A stretch of 64,000 bases of DNA from Nakataea oryzae (GCA_003049435.1 PYSQ01000032.1:1-64000), one strand, 5' to 3'. Numbered from the stretch's first letter, positions 22,215-34,700 are shown. Notes: a model not told the origin generated them from the letters alone. Translations and numbers: made by a program.

Positions 22215-23847
22215 CTAATAGCTGCAGCGGCCGCAGTAGCCGCATTGGTCCGCCGAGCAGGCCGTGAAGTCAAGATCCTGCCCGTCGTCATAATCATAAT
22301 CCAAATTCCTTGGGACATCATCGCTGTCGTCGGAGTTGCCCTTCTCGGAGTCGACGAAGGGCTCTTCCTCCCAAGCAGTCTTGGTTTCGTTGGACAAGGC
22401 ACTTCCGGCGTCGGGCAGTTGCTCGCGGAATTCGAGGGCGCCGCCAGAGAAGCAAATCTCGAGTTTGCCATCGGGACACTGCAGCCGGTCACGCGCCAGG
22501 GCGTTGATGCGATTGAGCAGTATGGCAAGTTTTCCGATGGTTTCTCGGTTCTGCAACTCCCATCTGCGGTGAGGATGCGACTGCGCGTCAGCCAAATTGC
22601 CATCGCTATCACCCGATTCTTTGCGACCTTGAATAGAGAAAGGAGATGCGGGTGCCACTTACGACTTGACCCTGTCCTTGAGGTCCATAACGCGGATGTC
22701 TGTGAAGACGCCGCGCTGGTGGTATGCGACGATGAACTTGCTTATCTGTCGAAGCCACAGCCGAGGGAGTTCCTCTTCAAGGATATCCTGGTCGACCTTC
22801 TTGATGCTGCGAGTCTTCAAGTCGAACACGAGACTCTGATCGATCAGCTCGCCCGACGATTTCACCTGGAGCTCTGCGTCGCTCGACGTCTTCGCCTCTG
22901 AAACCCCGGTCCGCTCCAGCGAGCCGAGAAGATCGTCGATCCCATCCGAGGGCTTTTTCTGCTTTGGCTGAGCTATGCCCGGCGACCCGGCCTGCGCGAT
23001 GTACCCATCACCCTCGAAGCGGACGAGGAGCAGCAGTCCCGCGAAGCGGTAGCGTATCACACGCTGGTGCGACACGGAGCCTTTGACGTCTTGGTTCCAA
23101 GTGGTGTAATGCTCAGGGAATGAGTGTCCATATCCTTGGATGTCCGGGATCAGCTCCGTCGGCGAGTTCTCTCGACGGACAAAGAAAACGGTGTCGCCGA
23201 CAACCTCAACCAGCATGCGGAAGGGCTTATTGCTGCCGCTCACAAACCGCAGTAGACTGCCGAGGGTGCTGCCGCAAGCTACGATGCTGGGACAATCATC
23301 GCCGTGGGGAAGCGTCGGTGCCATCTTGAGTGTGGCCTTGATGGTCGGCTCCATGGGGTGTCGGGGAAAGCGTGCCGAGTTCTCGTCACGGAAGGCCTTT
23401 CGGGTGCTCACGGAGGTTTTACTGCCCATGTTGCCGTTGTCGTCAGGTATTTCCCTTGGCTGAGAAAGAGGCGTCCAACGGGGCGGAAGGCCTGTCACGC
23501 ATCGATGCCATGCGACATGTTAGCTGGGCTGACCTGGAGGTCTGTCCACAGGAGAGGCGACGGTTGGACCTCTTACCAGGCACCACGATTGTGGGCGTCT
23601 TATTGTTCTCCCAGTTGAACGACGCAACAAGGGTAACATCGGAGATTTTGGCTTCGTGTCGATCTTTGAGCGCAGTGCCCTCGTAGCTGACGAGGTCGCC
23701 GACTTTGAGCTGTTGGATCATCGGTCCCAGCGGCGGCGGCGGCGTAGCGGGCACCTCTACCTGATGCTGCTGCCAGTCACCACGGCCTCCCTTAAAGCTA
23801 CCCCCGCGTGACCAGGCCGGCCTAAAATCTCGGCTACCAGAGTACAT
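22215..23847 (-). CDS. conserved fungal protein of unknown function with Cys-rich tail
   Basis: Exons 23577-23847, 22663-23491, 22215-22563, introns 85 and 99 nt, in-phase, 482 aa. The protein begins with an Arg/Gly-rich segment, then PPPPLGPMIQQLKVGDL, VASFNWENNKTPTIVVPG, LPPRWTPL, a conserved core (ACGSTLGSLLRF, FFVRRENSPTELIPDIQGYG, HQRVIRYRFAGLLLLVRFEG) and VFDLKTRSIKKVDQDILEEE. Relatives occur in many ascomycetes; from memory some are labelled geranylgeranyl pyrophosphate synthetase, but none of the DDxxD prenyl-synthase motifs is present, so that label should not be copied. After an acidic run the last residues form C-x4-C-x2-C-x2-C. The gene shares a divergent 0.8-kb upstream region with the helicase/AAA gene. 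Function unknown. Confidence 0.85.
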
Positions 23848-24677
23848 TGTTTCGTTGTGTTTCCGGGCTGACCGAGAACCTCCCAGGTGGCGAATGCGTT
23901 GTAATGAGGCGGTAGAGAGAGCTTGTCGACACAGCGAAAGGCTGGCCGCCAGAGTTGGTGGACCTTTCAGAGGGTGGACTTATGAGCCCTCTTTTAATTC
24001 CGCGCAAACGAGCACCTGCCCATTACACTTTGGTCTTTCATCAACCAGCGGGGTGCTGCCACGCCCGGCTTTGTGCCAGTGTGGCAGTCTGCAGCAAGGC
24101 TGCAAATGATTCGTCGGTTGGTGCAGCAAAGATCAGGCAATTGCGGGCGTTGGGCCTCCTGCAGCCTTGCCGAGGCGCAATTGGCCGCATTTTCGGCCGC
24201 CCGCAGCAGCAAGTCTGCCTTTGTTTGACGTTTCGTGGCGGGGAACTGGCTGCGAGTCCCGGGAGGCCCTCAGCCAGCAGACCAACGAGCAAGTGGCCGT
24301 GAAGGCAGAAGCTTGGGCCGAGACACGCAAATGTGCCCCTGCTGGCTGCCATTCCCTTCCAGTGTGGTCCGTCCCCCCGCCCTCCACATGTCTCCGTTCA
24401 CTTGGTCTTAAGCGGCACACACTCCTCTCTCTCTTTCCCCCCTCTTTGTTGGACGGCTTGTTCCATCACCCGTCTGGTTGTCTGTCGCATTACGTACCAC
24501 ACCCCTCCTTTACTGGTCCTTATCTGCCCATCTGTATCAAAGTTTCCCGTGGTCTCCAGCTTCTTCGCCCTTGCAGAGCAGCTCATCGAGCAACAGACCA
24601 GCTCAGCATCCACAAAACATCAAGCACCAGAACTACACAGCAACCCACCTGTGAAAGCACACGCCCTCGCCGTTATC
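23848..24677. other. divergent promoter region
   Basis: Shared upstream region of the conserved unknown gene (minus) and the helicase/zinc-finger/AAA gene (plus). The right-hand part (about 24420-24560) is CT-rich, as in fungal 5' leaders. The debatable in-frame ATG at 24333 falls here and is judged to be leader sequence. Confidence 0.6.
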
Positions 24678-27600
24678 ATGGCAGCCAGCCTACAGGTCAC
24701 TCATCGAGCCCGAAGGCTCTACGAGCGGTACAGGGGCGTCCTCGATGGCAAAAACAGAATCGACAAGACCAAGGACGCCGAGCTTTTCCTTGAAGCCATC
24801 TCGACACAGGAGTCGCCACGTCTCTGCGTCGAGCAGCTTATTCGCAGCACGCATGGGCTGGGCGCTCTGGGCGAGTCTGTCCGCAGCGATCTTTCACTGC
24901 CATTCATCCAAAAACACACCTTGAAGCTTTTCGTCTTCCTGTCGGACCCTTCCGTCCGGACCCTCTCCGATGGCCAGTTTCTCTGGCGTGTCCTCAACGC
25001 GATCGTCTCCCCTCCCACTCTGTGGGAGGTTCTGATCGCTGCTTTCCTTGGCAACAAGCTGGAGGAGAACGATCTCTTGCCGCTGGCATGGCTTGTGCAC
25101 CGTGTCCTCGACTCAGATCAAGATTTCGACTTCAATTTCCTACCGGATGCCAAGCTTGTTCTCCAAAACGGCAGCCTGGGAAATTCAAAGTGCCAGAAGA
25201 CCCGCGAACTGGCGTGCAAGATACAGAAGATTGTCCAGCTGAGGTCGGTGCCGAGCTCAAATGGCAAATCCGCCGAGGACGGCCCCGGAGGCCGACATGA
25301 CAATGACTTTGTCAACTTCCGGGACATATCCATTCTTCCCAGCAAGGACGAGCTCCTGTCCACCCAGACGCCATTCCTCCGCACGTTCGACGAAGTGTTC
25401 AAGCCTGATGCCGGACTTGACCCAGACTCTCGCGCTGCCATTCACCTCGATAACCAGTTCCGTCTCCTCAGAGAAGATATGTTGAGCGAACTGCGAACTG
25501 ACTTGCAGGCACCTGCCGAAAAGCATAAGGGCAAGCGACGTTTTCAGGTGCTGAGCCATCTCACACCGGTTGATATCGACTTCGGCAACGAGAGGCGAGG
25601 CAAGAAGTGTTGTGTTGTCGTCCAATGCAAACAAGGTCTTCACCAACTCGAGCGTTTGAAGCCCGAGGACCGCGCCCGATTCCTCAAAAACAATCCCAAT
25701 TACTTGAAGCACCAATCCCTTGGGGTTTTGATCGACGGAGCGGAACTGCTCGGCTTTGCATACCTCCACCGCGAAGAGTCCCTGCTAGCCGCTGAACCCC
25801 CCAGGGTTTGCCTTCAGCTCGCCGATGACCGGTCGTTGCGTGCGGCGCTCATGGCATTGAAGCGGTCGACTAGCGTGCAGTTCGCCATAAACGACACATC
25901 CATCTTCGCATTCGAGCCAGTCTTGAAGGTCCTACAAACCATGAGGACATTGCCCCTAGCCAGCAAGCTCATGGACCCCACGTGTGATGACGAGGGTTAT
26001 TTCGAGATGCCGAGGAGCCTCCAAGTGTACGCGTCGAGACTTCTCTTGACAGATACCAGAGATGGAGAAGAAGGGGTTATGCTTGATGACCAAACTCGCA
26101 TTGATCTTTCGCAACGCGACTCCCTTCTCAGTGCGCTGACCCAGCCGGTCAGTGTCATCCAGGGACCTCCTGGTAAGCGAGGAACACTCTCTTCTGCATG
26201 CCTTACCTCTTTCTAACTTTCAAAACAGGCACAGGGAAGACCTTTATCGGCGGCAGGGCCGTCCATGCGATCCACAAATACTCGGATCTCCGCGTGCTAG
26301 TGATCACATATACCAACCATGCCTTGGACGACTCTCTCGCAGGATTTCTCCGCCTCGGAATCCCAGAGAAGGACATGGTTCGCTTGGGTTCCAAGTCCAC
26401 GCCCCAGACGGCATCGATGCTCATTTCCAAGCAGCCTCGCTCGATGCCATGGACGCTGGGGCTAGGAAGCATTCTCGACTCATTGAAAAGCCGCCGCAGA
26501 GGGCTGTCAGAGAGGCTTAACGACGCATTTGCGGATTACCGCGCTCAGGGAGTCTCATTTGCCGCCATTTACGACTATCTTGAGTTCGCGCATGGATGTG
26601 AAGCCTTCCATGACGCCTTCACCATCCCTGCCAGGCCCCAGGGCTGGAAAGTCGCTGACAAGAAAGGAAAGTCTGTGAAGCCCGACTACTTGTTCGGGTG
26701 TTGGAAGAACGGGGACGGCCCTGGCATCTTCACCGAACAAGTCACCGCGGAATGCGAGTTTGTCTGGGATATGAGCCTCGAGAAGCGCAAGGAACACTTG
26801 TCCAGATGGATAGACGCACTGATCCTCGAGCGCGTCGAGGAGGTGAGGAATCTTGTCGCACAAATGGACAGAGCGCATGAAGAGATCGATGACCTGTTCA
26901 TGCAGGGTAAGGTCAGCAATTTGCTCACCAAGAGGATCATATGTTGCACAACTACAGCGGCCGCCATGAACATGAAGCTCCTCCGAGCTGCCAAGCCTGA
27001 TGTTGTTCTCGTTGAGGAGGCGGGTGAAGTACTCGAAAGCCACACCCTTACGGCTCTGGCTCCGTCAGTCAAACAACTGATCTCGATCGGCGACCACAAA
27101 CAGCTCCGGCCAAAGGTCAACAACTACGCCTTGACATTGGAGAAAGGTGATGGCTATGGCCTCAACATATCTCTTTTCGAGCGGCTCGTCATCCAGGGCT
27201 TCCCCCACACCACGCTGCAGAAGCAACACAGGATGCACCCAGACATTGCCCTCTTCCCCAAAGCCCTCACGTATCCAAACCTTCTCAATGGTCCTAACAC
27301 GCCCATGCGTGATTCGATCAAAGGATTGCGTGATCGCGTCATCTTCATCAACCACGAATACCCAGAGGCCAACGACAAAGCCCTCACCAACAGCATGGAG
27401 CCCGGGAGCGCTGGCAGTCGGATGAACCCATTCGAGGCACACCAGATCCTCATGATTGTCAGGTACCTTGCCCAGCAGGGCTACGGAACAGATAGGATGG
27501 TTGTTCTGGCCCCCTACCTCGGCCAAGTTCGACTTCTGAGGGACACGCTCGCAAAGGAGAACGATCCCATTCTCAATGACCTCGACGCCTCAGAACTGAT

Positions 27601-30600
27601 GCGAGCTGGCCTCATGACGCAGGCGGCTGCAACAGTCCACAGAAGGCCTCTTCGAATCTCTACTGTTGGTAGGTCTTTAGCGTGTTCCTAAGCCAAGCCA
27701 AAGACGCAAGGCCCTTCCGCAATACTGACCTAATGCACAACACAGACAACTACCAGGGCGAGGAAAGTGACATTGTCATCGCATCTCTTACACGCAGCAA
27801 CAACAAAGGCGACATCGGCTTCATGTTCTCACGGGAGCGACTGAACGTCTTGATCACGAGGGCAAGATGCTGCCTGATTTTGCTAGGGAACATGAACACC
27901 TTCATGGAGAGCAAGAAAGGCAGAGATACCTGGCTCCCATTCTTCGAGCTGCTCAAGGATAACAAGCATCTTTACGACGGTCTTCCCGTGCAATGCGTGC
28001 GTCACGATACCGCAAAGGCCGACATCAAGTGCCCTGAAGAATTCGAAAGGTTTTGCCCTGAGGGCGGGTGCACCGAGCCATGCAAAGAGATTCTTGGATG
28101 CGGCATTCATGTTTGCCCGCGACTCTGTCATCGTGCCATGGATCACTCCAAAACAGACTGCATGGTCATGTTCGACAAGGTCTGTGAGCGAAAACACAAA
28201 CTTAGAGTCATATGCAGCAAGCAGAAGGACCGGTGCAAGAAGTGCACCGACGAGGATAAGGAGACTGAGCGGAGGATCAAGAGGGATCTGGAGCTCGAGC
28301 GGCGGAGGCTAGAGCGGTCGGAAGCGTATAGAAAAGAGCTCCAGGCGATCGAGGACGAGAAAGACAGGATCAAGAGGAGCATCAAGGATATGGAGGACCA
28401 GGAAAAACAAAAGGAGACGCTTGCACGAGAGAAGGAGAATCTGAAGAACCTGGCGGATGCCCACCAGCTCAAGACAGAGAAGCATCTCGCACAGCAGGCG
28501 CAGTCTGCCAGCCCGGACAAGAAACACAAAACCCCTGGCCCCGGACCTAGCAACGCACCCACGTTCCCCAGCAGTGCTCGCGACAAGTGGGAGGCAATCA
28601 AGAGGCTTGAGGGGGCTCGAAGCGAGCCGCTTGACGAGCTGATGGGCATGGTGGGTCTAGAAGAGGTCAAGGAGGAATTCCTTGGCATCAAGATCACCGT
28701 CGATACCAAGATAAGGCAGAAGGTGCCTCTCGAAGAGCAGAGATACGGGGCGGTTCTCCTCGGCAACCCCGGAACAGGCAAAACAACAGTCGCGCGCATG
28801 TATGCCAAGTTCCTCACGACAATTGGAGCCATAGCAGGGTCGGTCTTTGAGGAGACGACCGGGGCCAAGCTCGCACACATCGGAGTCCAGAGCTGCGAGA
28901 AAATGATCAACGACATGCTCAACAAGGGAGGCGGCGTCGTCTTTATCGACGAGGCCTATCAACTGACTTCGGGCAACAATCCTGGCGGCGCCGCTGTTCT
29001 CGACTTTCTGCTCGCCGAAGTGGAGAACCTGATGGGCAAGATCGCCTTTGTGCTCGCAGGCTACAACAAGCAGATGGAGAGCTTCTTTGCCCACAACCCA
29101 GGCCTGCCAAGCCGGTTTCCAATCGAGATGAAGTTTGCCGACTACAGCGACGAAGAGTTGCTGCACATCCTCGGCCTGAAGATCAACAAGAGCTTTGGCG
29201 GGCGGATGAAATGCGAGGACGGGATGGCGGGTCTTTACTGCCGGATCGTGGCGAGGCGCGTCGGGCGCGGTCGCGGAAAGGAGGGTTTCGGGAATGCAAG
29301 GAGCGTGGAGAACATGCTGGACAACACCATCATCAAGCGGCAGGCCAAGCGGTTGTCCAGGGAGCGCCAGCAGGGCCTCAAGCCGGATGACTTCCTCCTC
29401 ACAAAGGAGGACCTGATCGGCCCCAGGCCATCGGACGCGCTGACAAAGTCACCTGGCTGGCGAGAGCTCCAGGGTCTATTCGGGCTGCAGTCGGTCAAGC
29501 AGTCGGTCCAGTCGCTCGTCAGCACCATTGAGCAGAACTACGACCGCGAGCTTGCCGAGCAATCTCCCATCGAGTTCTCGCTGAACAAGGTGTTTCTGGG
29601 CAACCCTGGCACGGGCAAGACCACAGTGGCGAAGGTGTACGGCCGCATCCTGGCCGACATTGGCTTCCTGTCCAAGGGCGAAGGTGAGAAGAGGGCACCG
29701 CCCTCGCTAAATTCCATAATTTGCTTTCCGAATACTAACGGCGCCGCGTATAGTGCTGGTCAAGAACCCGTCCGATTTCATGGGGGCTGTCATTGGCGGT
29801 TCGGAGCAGAAGACCAAGGGCATCCTGGCTGCCTCGGTTGGCAAGGTGCTCGTCATTGATGAGGCCTATGGCCTGTTCGGCGGAGGAGGGGAGGGTGGAC
29901 AGAACAGCGACCCCTTCAAGACGGCCATCATAGACACCATTGTCGCCGAGGTGCAGAGCGTCCCTGGAGACGATCGATGCGTGCTCCTGCTGGGATACGA
30001 GGACCAGATGGAGAAGATGTTCCAGAATGTCAACCCTGGCCTCAGCCGACGCTTCCCCATCAGCTCCGCTTTCAGGTTCGAGGACTTTGGCGAGGACGAC
30101 TTGCGGCAGATTCTAGACATGAAGCTCAAGGAGCAGTGCTTCGAGGCGACGGACCAGGCCAAGAGGGTTGCCATGGAGATTCTCGGCCGCGCTCGCAACC
30201 GGCCCAACTTTGGCAACGCGGGCGAGATCGACATCATGCTCGATGCCACCAAAGCCCGTCACCAGTCCCGCCTCGACCGTGGGGAGAAGCAGTCGGCGAC
30301 GGTGCTGGAGGCGCTGGACTTCGATCCAGAATTTGACCGCGCAGAGCGGTCCGAGACCAACGTCAAGAAGCTCTTCGACGGCACGGTCGGGGCCGATGAC
30401 ATCGTCGCCAAGCTGGAGGGGTACCAACAGACCGTCCGCACCATGAAGACTCTCGAGATGGACCCCAAGGAGAATGTGCCTTTCAACTTCCTCTTCCGCG
30501 GCCCCCCTGGCACAGGCAAGACGACGACGGCCAAGAAGATGGGCAAGGTGTTTTACGACATGGGCTTCCTTGCGTCGGCCGACGTCGTCGAATGCTCCAC

Positions 30601-31774
30601 AACCGACCTCATCGGCAAACACGTCGGACACACCGGCCCCAAAGTTCTCCAGCTGCTCGACAAGGCCTTGGGCAAGGTGCTCTTCATCGATGAGGCCTAC
30701 AGACTTGCCGAGGGCCATTTTGCCAAAGAGGCCATGGACGAGCTTGTCGACTCGGCCACGAAGCCCAGGTATTTCAAGAAGCTCGTCATCATCCTGGCCG
30801 GATATACAAATGACATCAACCGCCTCATGGACTCCAACCCTGGCCTGACGTCGCGATTTCCCGAAGTGATTGACTTCCGCACTCTGAATCCGGAAGAGTG
30901 CATCGGCCTGCTCCGGAAGCTTCTGGCCGCTCAGAAACCCAGGATCGAGAAGAGCGGCATATCCTTTGATATCTCAGCCCTCGAGTCTCCGAGGCCCGGG
31001 TTTGCCGATCAGGTCCGCCAGCTTTTCCTCAAGCTGTCGGGGCAGGACAATTGGGCCAGCGCGCGGGATGTCCAGACTGTGTCCAAGGACGTCTTCAAAA
31101 TCACAATCGCGGACGAGAGAGCCATCGCTGCCAAGCATCTTGTCGTCAAAGAGGAGACAATTCTTGCTCAGCTGAACGCCCTCTCCACGGAACGAGGTTC
31201 CCGCGCCCAGAAAGCCCCTTCGCCGCTTAAAAAACTCGCTCTGCGCCAGATGCCTCCCCCAACGCCCCTTGCCCCCAGCGTCACGATGCAGACGGCCACA
31301 GCTACTCCGAGGCCAGCCACGAGCACCGCTGCAAGTACAAGCGCCAGCAACGGCTCGCCTCCCAAAACACCTGCCAAGCTGCCGACGGCCAAGCCGGTCA
31401 AGAAGAAGCCGGCTCCTCCCCCTTATCCTCCTGCGGATGCACAGCGGGACGCGGGCGTGAGCGATGAAGTGTGGGAGCAGCTGGCACGCGATAAACAGGC
31501 CGCCCGCGACCGCGAGGCGGCGTATCAGAAGCTCGTCAAGGAGGCGCAGGAGGTGGCGGGTGACAAGCAGCGCGAGGCGGAGCGCGAGGCCATTGTGCGC
31601 CGGTTGCTGGCGAAGGAGGACAAGCGGCGTAAGGAGATGGAGAAGCAGGCGCGACTGAAGAATGCGGGCAAATGCCCCGTCGGTTACGATTGGGTCAAGC
31701 AGGCGGGTGGGTACAGGTGCATGGGCGGCTCACACTTTCTGCCGGATTCCGAGGTCGAGCGCCTGTCGACCTGA
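24678..31774 (+). CDS. SF1 helicase / NFX1 zinc finger / triple CbbX-type AAA ATPase fusion
   Basis: Exons 24678-26172, 26229-27668, 27746-29683, 29754-31774; introns of 56, 77 and 70 nt, all in phase; 2297 aa. Order: N-terminal region (1-490); SF1 UPF1/ZNFX1-like helicase with Walker A GPPGTGKT (496-503), motif II EEAG (761-764), GDHKQLRP, QHRMHPD (831-837) and NYQGEESDIV (from 980); Cys-rich region 1074-1145 containing one NFX1-type finger (C-x2-H-x-C-x3-C-H-x4-H-x4-C, 1097-1117); charged coiled coil (about 1148-1235); then three AAA domains of CbbX/SpoVK type with Walker A at 1318, 1597 and 1874 and IDEAY Walker B at 1379, 1659 and 1936. Each AAA has the family NPGLxxRFP arginine-finger segment. 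A short tail has CPVGYDW and YRCMGGSHF. Similar fusions exist in filamentous fungi as uncharacterised proteins. A role in RNA surveillance or defence is inference only. Start at the ATG in context ATCATGG; an upstream in-frame ATG at 24333 reads leader-like sequence. Confidence 0.92.
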
Positions 31775-34700
31775 TGCCCAGGTAGACGGGCCCAGGGAGG
31801 CGGTGGCCTGGGCGTCTGCAGGGAGGCTGCTGCTGCGTTTGGGGACTGGAGGCTTCCGGGACGTGCGCGCTGGTATCGGACGGGTGGTTGGGCAACCTTG
31901 GGCTTTTGGCAATGTCTGTTATGCGTGTGGGGTGTGGATGTCGGCCGAAGAGGGGATGTCCAGGGATCATGATGACGCCGTATTGGGGCCCTCGTCCTTT
32001 GCACACTGCCAAAAGTCAACCTTGGATGGAGCCTGCTGTGATTCATCACTCGGGATAATAGCAAATAGATAGCCTGCACTAGGAAATGACTTGCCAGCGA
32101 CCACACTCCTATTTCTTTTCTTTAGTTTTTCTAACTCGGCTCAGAGCTGCTGATCGGTGACAGAGGCTTGTTTCTCATGCGTTTTTCTTCAAGACGTAAG
32201 TAAGCCCGCCGTAACTCCTTATGCAGTCGCTTAAATTAAACCCGAACAGACAGCCCAATGCCGTGCGGAAAGAAACCTCGGTATAGAAAATCAACATGGG
32301 TTGTTTCACCAATTAGTCCGAGTATTCATCTCAACTGATCCGGTTCTACAGGGTCCAGGCAGGAATAGTTTGGTCCGCTGCAGAGAAACGGGATCAAGTC
32401 CGACTAATGTGAGATAGGTATTAAAATACAAGCGCTTTGACGTCCCCTTATCTCTCCCTTGACAACACATAATTACAGGGTTCTCAGGCCAAACACAGGT
32501 GCAAAAGAGCTCGGACATAAGATAGTTGTTTAAAGATTTATTTTTAAAGAAACCCTGCGAAGGACGTTCATATCAGATTGGTGCCAAGCTCAACTCTAAA
32601 TCCTGCATCTCTGCCAGAGAATCAACGTCATACCTTTCCTCGACTGCCTTCTCGCCACATGTGGGACCGAGGCCGCAGTGCTTTTGTTGATCAAGAAAGA
32701 AGGGTCGCCAAAATGTCGTCCAAACTCGAGAGGCTTCGTGGTGGAATCAGCGGTGCTTTCTGTTGTCGAGGAGCAGGGAGAATGTCGCGCTGCGGAGAGG
32801 CAGTCCCTCCCCGTCTCGGCCTGCCTCCAGTGAAAAACAGTGACGAGGGAACGCCAGCTTATGTCGACAAGGACAGTGCGGCTGCCAGACTTGTGAGATG
32901 TCCCCGGGGCGGCTCGGTCGCAATGGACAACCACGACTGGAATCTTGCTCCTGCCGAGCGTCTGGGGCGTTCCCGGGCGAGCCAGCAACCTTCTTGACAT
33001 GACTGCGAGGTGAATCTTCTCACGCAAGGGACTTTATGCCAATTAATTATCATTAATCAGTTGACATAACTTAATATCTGGCAAAATCTGTATGTCTGTC
33101 GACTATACTGACTATCGGTCAACCATGATGGCAGGCCAAGCTGAACAGGAAGTTGAACTAGGCAGAATATATAACATGTGAGTCAGAAACATTGTCTCAG
33201 TTGAAACACGGTGATTAGCTGGAGGGCCGACTGGGTCCTGTGGCCAATGAAGAGGCCGTCACGCGGATCAGTCGCCACGTGAGCCACCTTCGGAAACAGG
33301 CAAGCCCCCCTATTCGCTGGCAATGGGGCAATTGATTCTCCGTCTCGCGCAGACATTTGTGGATGGGGTGCAAAGGGGGGCATCATGGATCGTTTTCCCA
33401 TGTCCTGTTTATCAACAGCATTGCTAGTTCCAAATTCAAAGCTAGTCGCGGGGCGGTGACGGTGGGCTGTTCAAGTGAAACAAAAGGATGGGGGAACAGG
33501 GCCACGAGGAAGGGCGGATAGGGACGCATGGCGCCTACGATTGGACAGGAGACAAAGAGAAAAAAACATTTGACCGCTCACACAGGCCATGCAGCAGCTC
33601 ATGCGTGTTCCATGATATGGTTATTCGAGGAAACCAGCGGATAATTACTGGGCTGGCTCGCTCTTGTTTCTTTCTTTTCAGAATCATCACTTATATGGTG
33701 AAGATCAAGTGACACAGAGGGATCACTTGCTCTTATTGGACCTACTCTGGAATTGAAAGAAGAAAAAGGAAGAAAAAAGCCTAGAGTTCTTTAAGCTTCT
33801 CATAGGCAAGCTATGGCAACAACTGGGGGCTTGGAGCACGTTCAACACAAGTCACTTCGAGGCAAGCCTCGCTCGTGCCCGGACAGCAAGCTCGCCACCG
33901 GGATCTATGCCAGAGATTAGGGAAATTCTGTGTGCAGATTCGTGGTTAGGAGTGGTCTGGTGCTCTCGAGGGAGGGTGGTGGGAAGTGGGCAGGGATCCC
34001 CGGTCTTGTGTGGCTGCTTGCGAGAGGCTGGAGGAGCGCTGCGCAGGTGAAGGATCGTCAGTGCATGCAATGCATGCAGATCATCCGGAGGCGACTCGCA
34101 GCTCGAGGACACGTCAAAAATAAAGGTTGACGGAGTGTGGGCATCGGACGTTTCCGGGGAGGAGCTTGCACGAGCCCCTTTTGCCCGCGGACACACTCTG
34201 GACCGGCCCCTGAGATGGTCATCGCGGGTAATCGGCATGTCGTCGAGAGTGGCATCGACCGTGCACGCATCGGGAGTCCCGGTGTCTGTCTGGGCGCTCC
34301 CGAGCCACCTATGCCCGCCCCCGTGGAGAAGGGTCGGTCCGGACTGGATGGCATGAGAGCTTAATCTTATGCCTGCAGGCCTGCTCGACGGAAGCAGAGA
34401 CGCACAGGGCGGAGCGCCTTCCGGCAGGGGGGGCCACGTCATGCACATGTGATGCCTGGCGGGCGCTCCCTGTCGCGGACATCGGGCTCTGGCCTGCGCA
34501 GCTCGGGCTCGATCCTTGGCTCCGTGTTTCGTGTTCGCCCTGAGGGGCCGATCGCCGACCCTGGATCACGGCGACGCCATACGTCGTGATGGGGGCTTGG
34601 GACGGCTCTCTGGGGACGGTCCCCAGATATGCGATGGCCCCTGCGGCTTTTATCACCATCAGCCCTTGGGCCAGGCGATGATGGCAGGCCCACTGGCGGG

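Noticed and set aside
24678..31774. Secondary-metabolite or defence gene cluster around the helicase/AAA gene
   Set aside because: Neighbours are a conserved unknown gene and a gene desert; no polyketide, peptide or terpene synthase, transporter or cluster regulator is in the window.
32578..32997. 139-codon plus-strand frame in the gene desert
   Set aside because: No recognisable motif, signal peptide or repeats, and the opposite strand is open over the same length; insufficient to call a gene.
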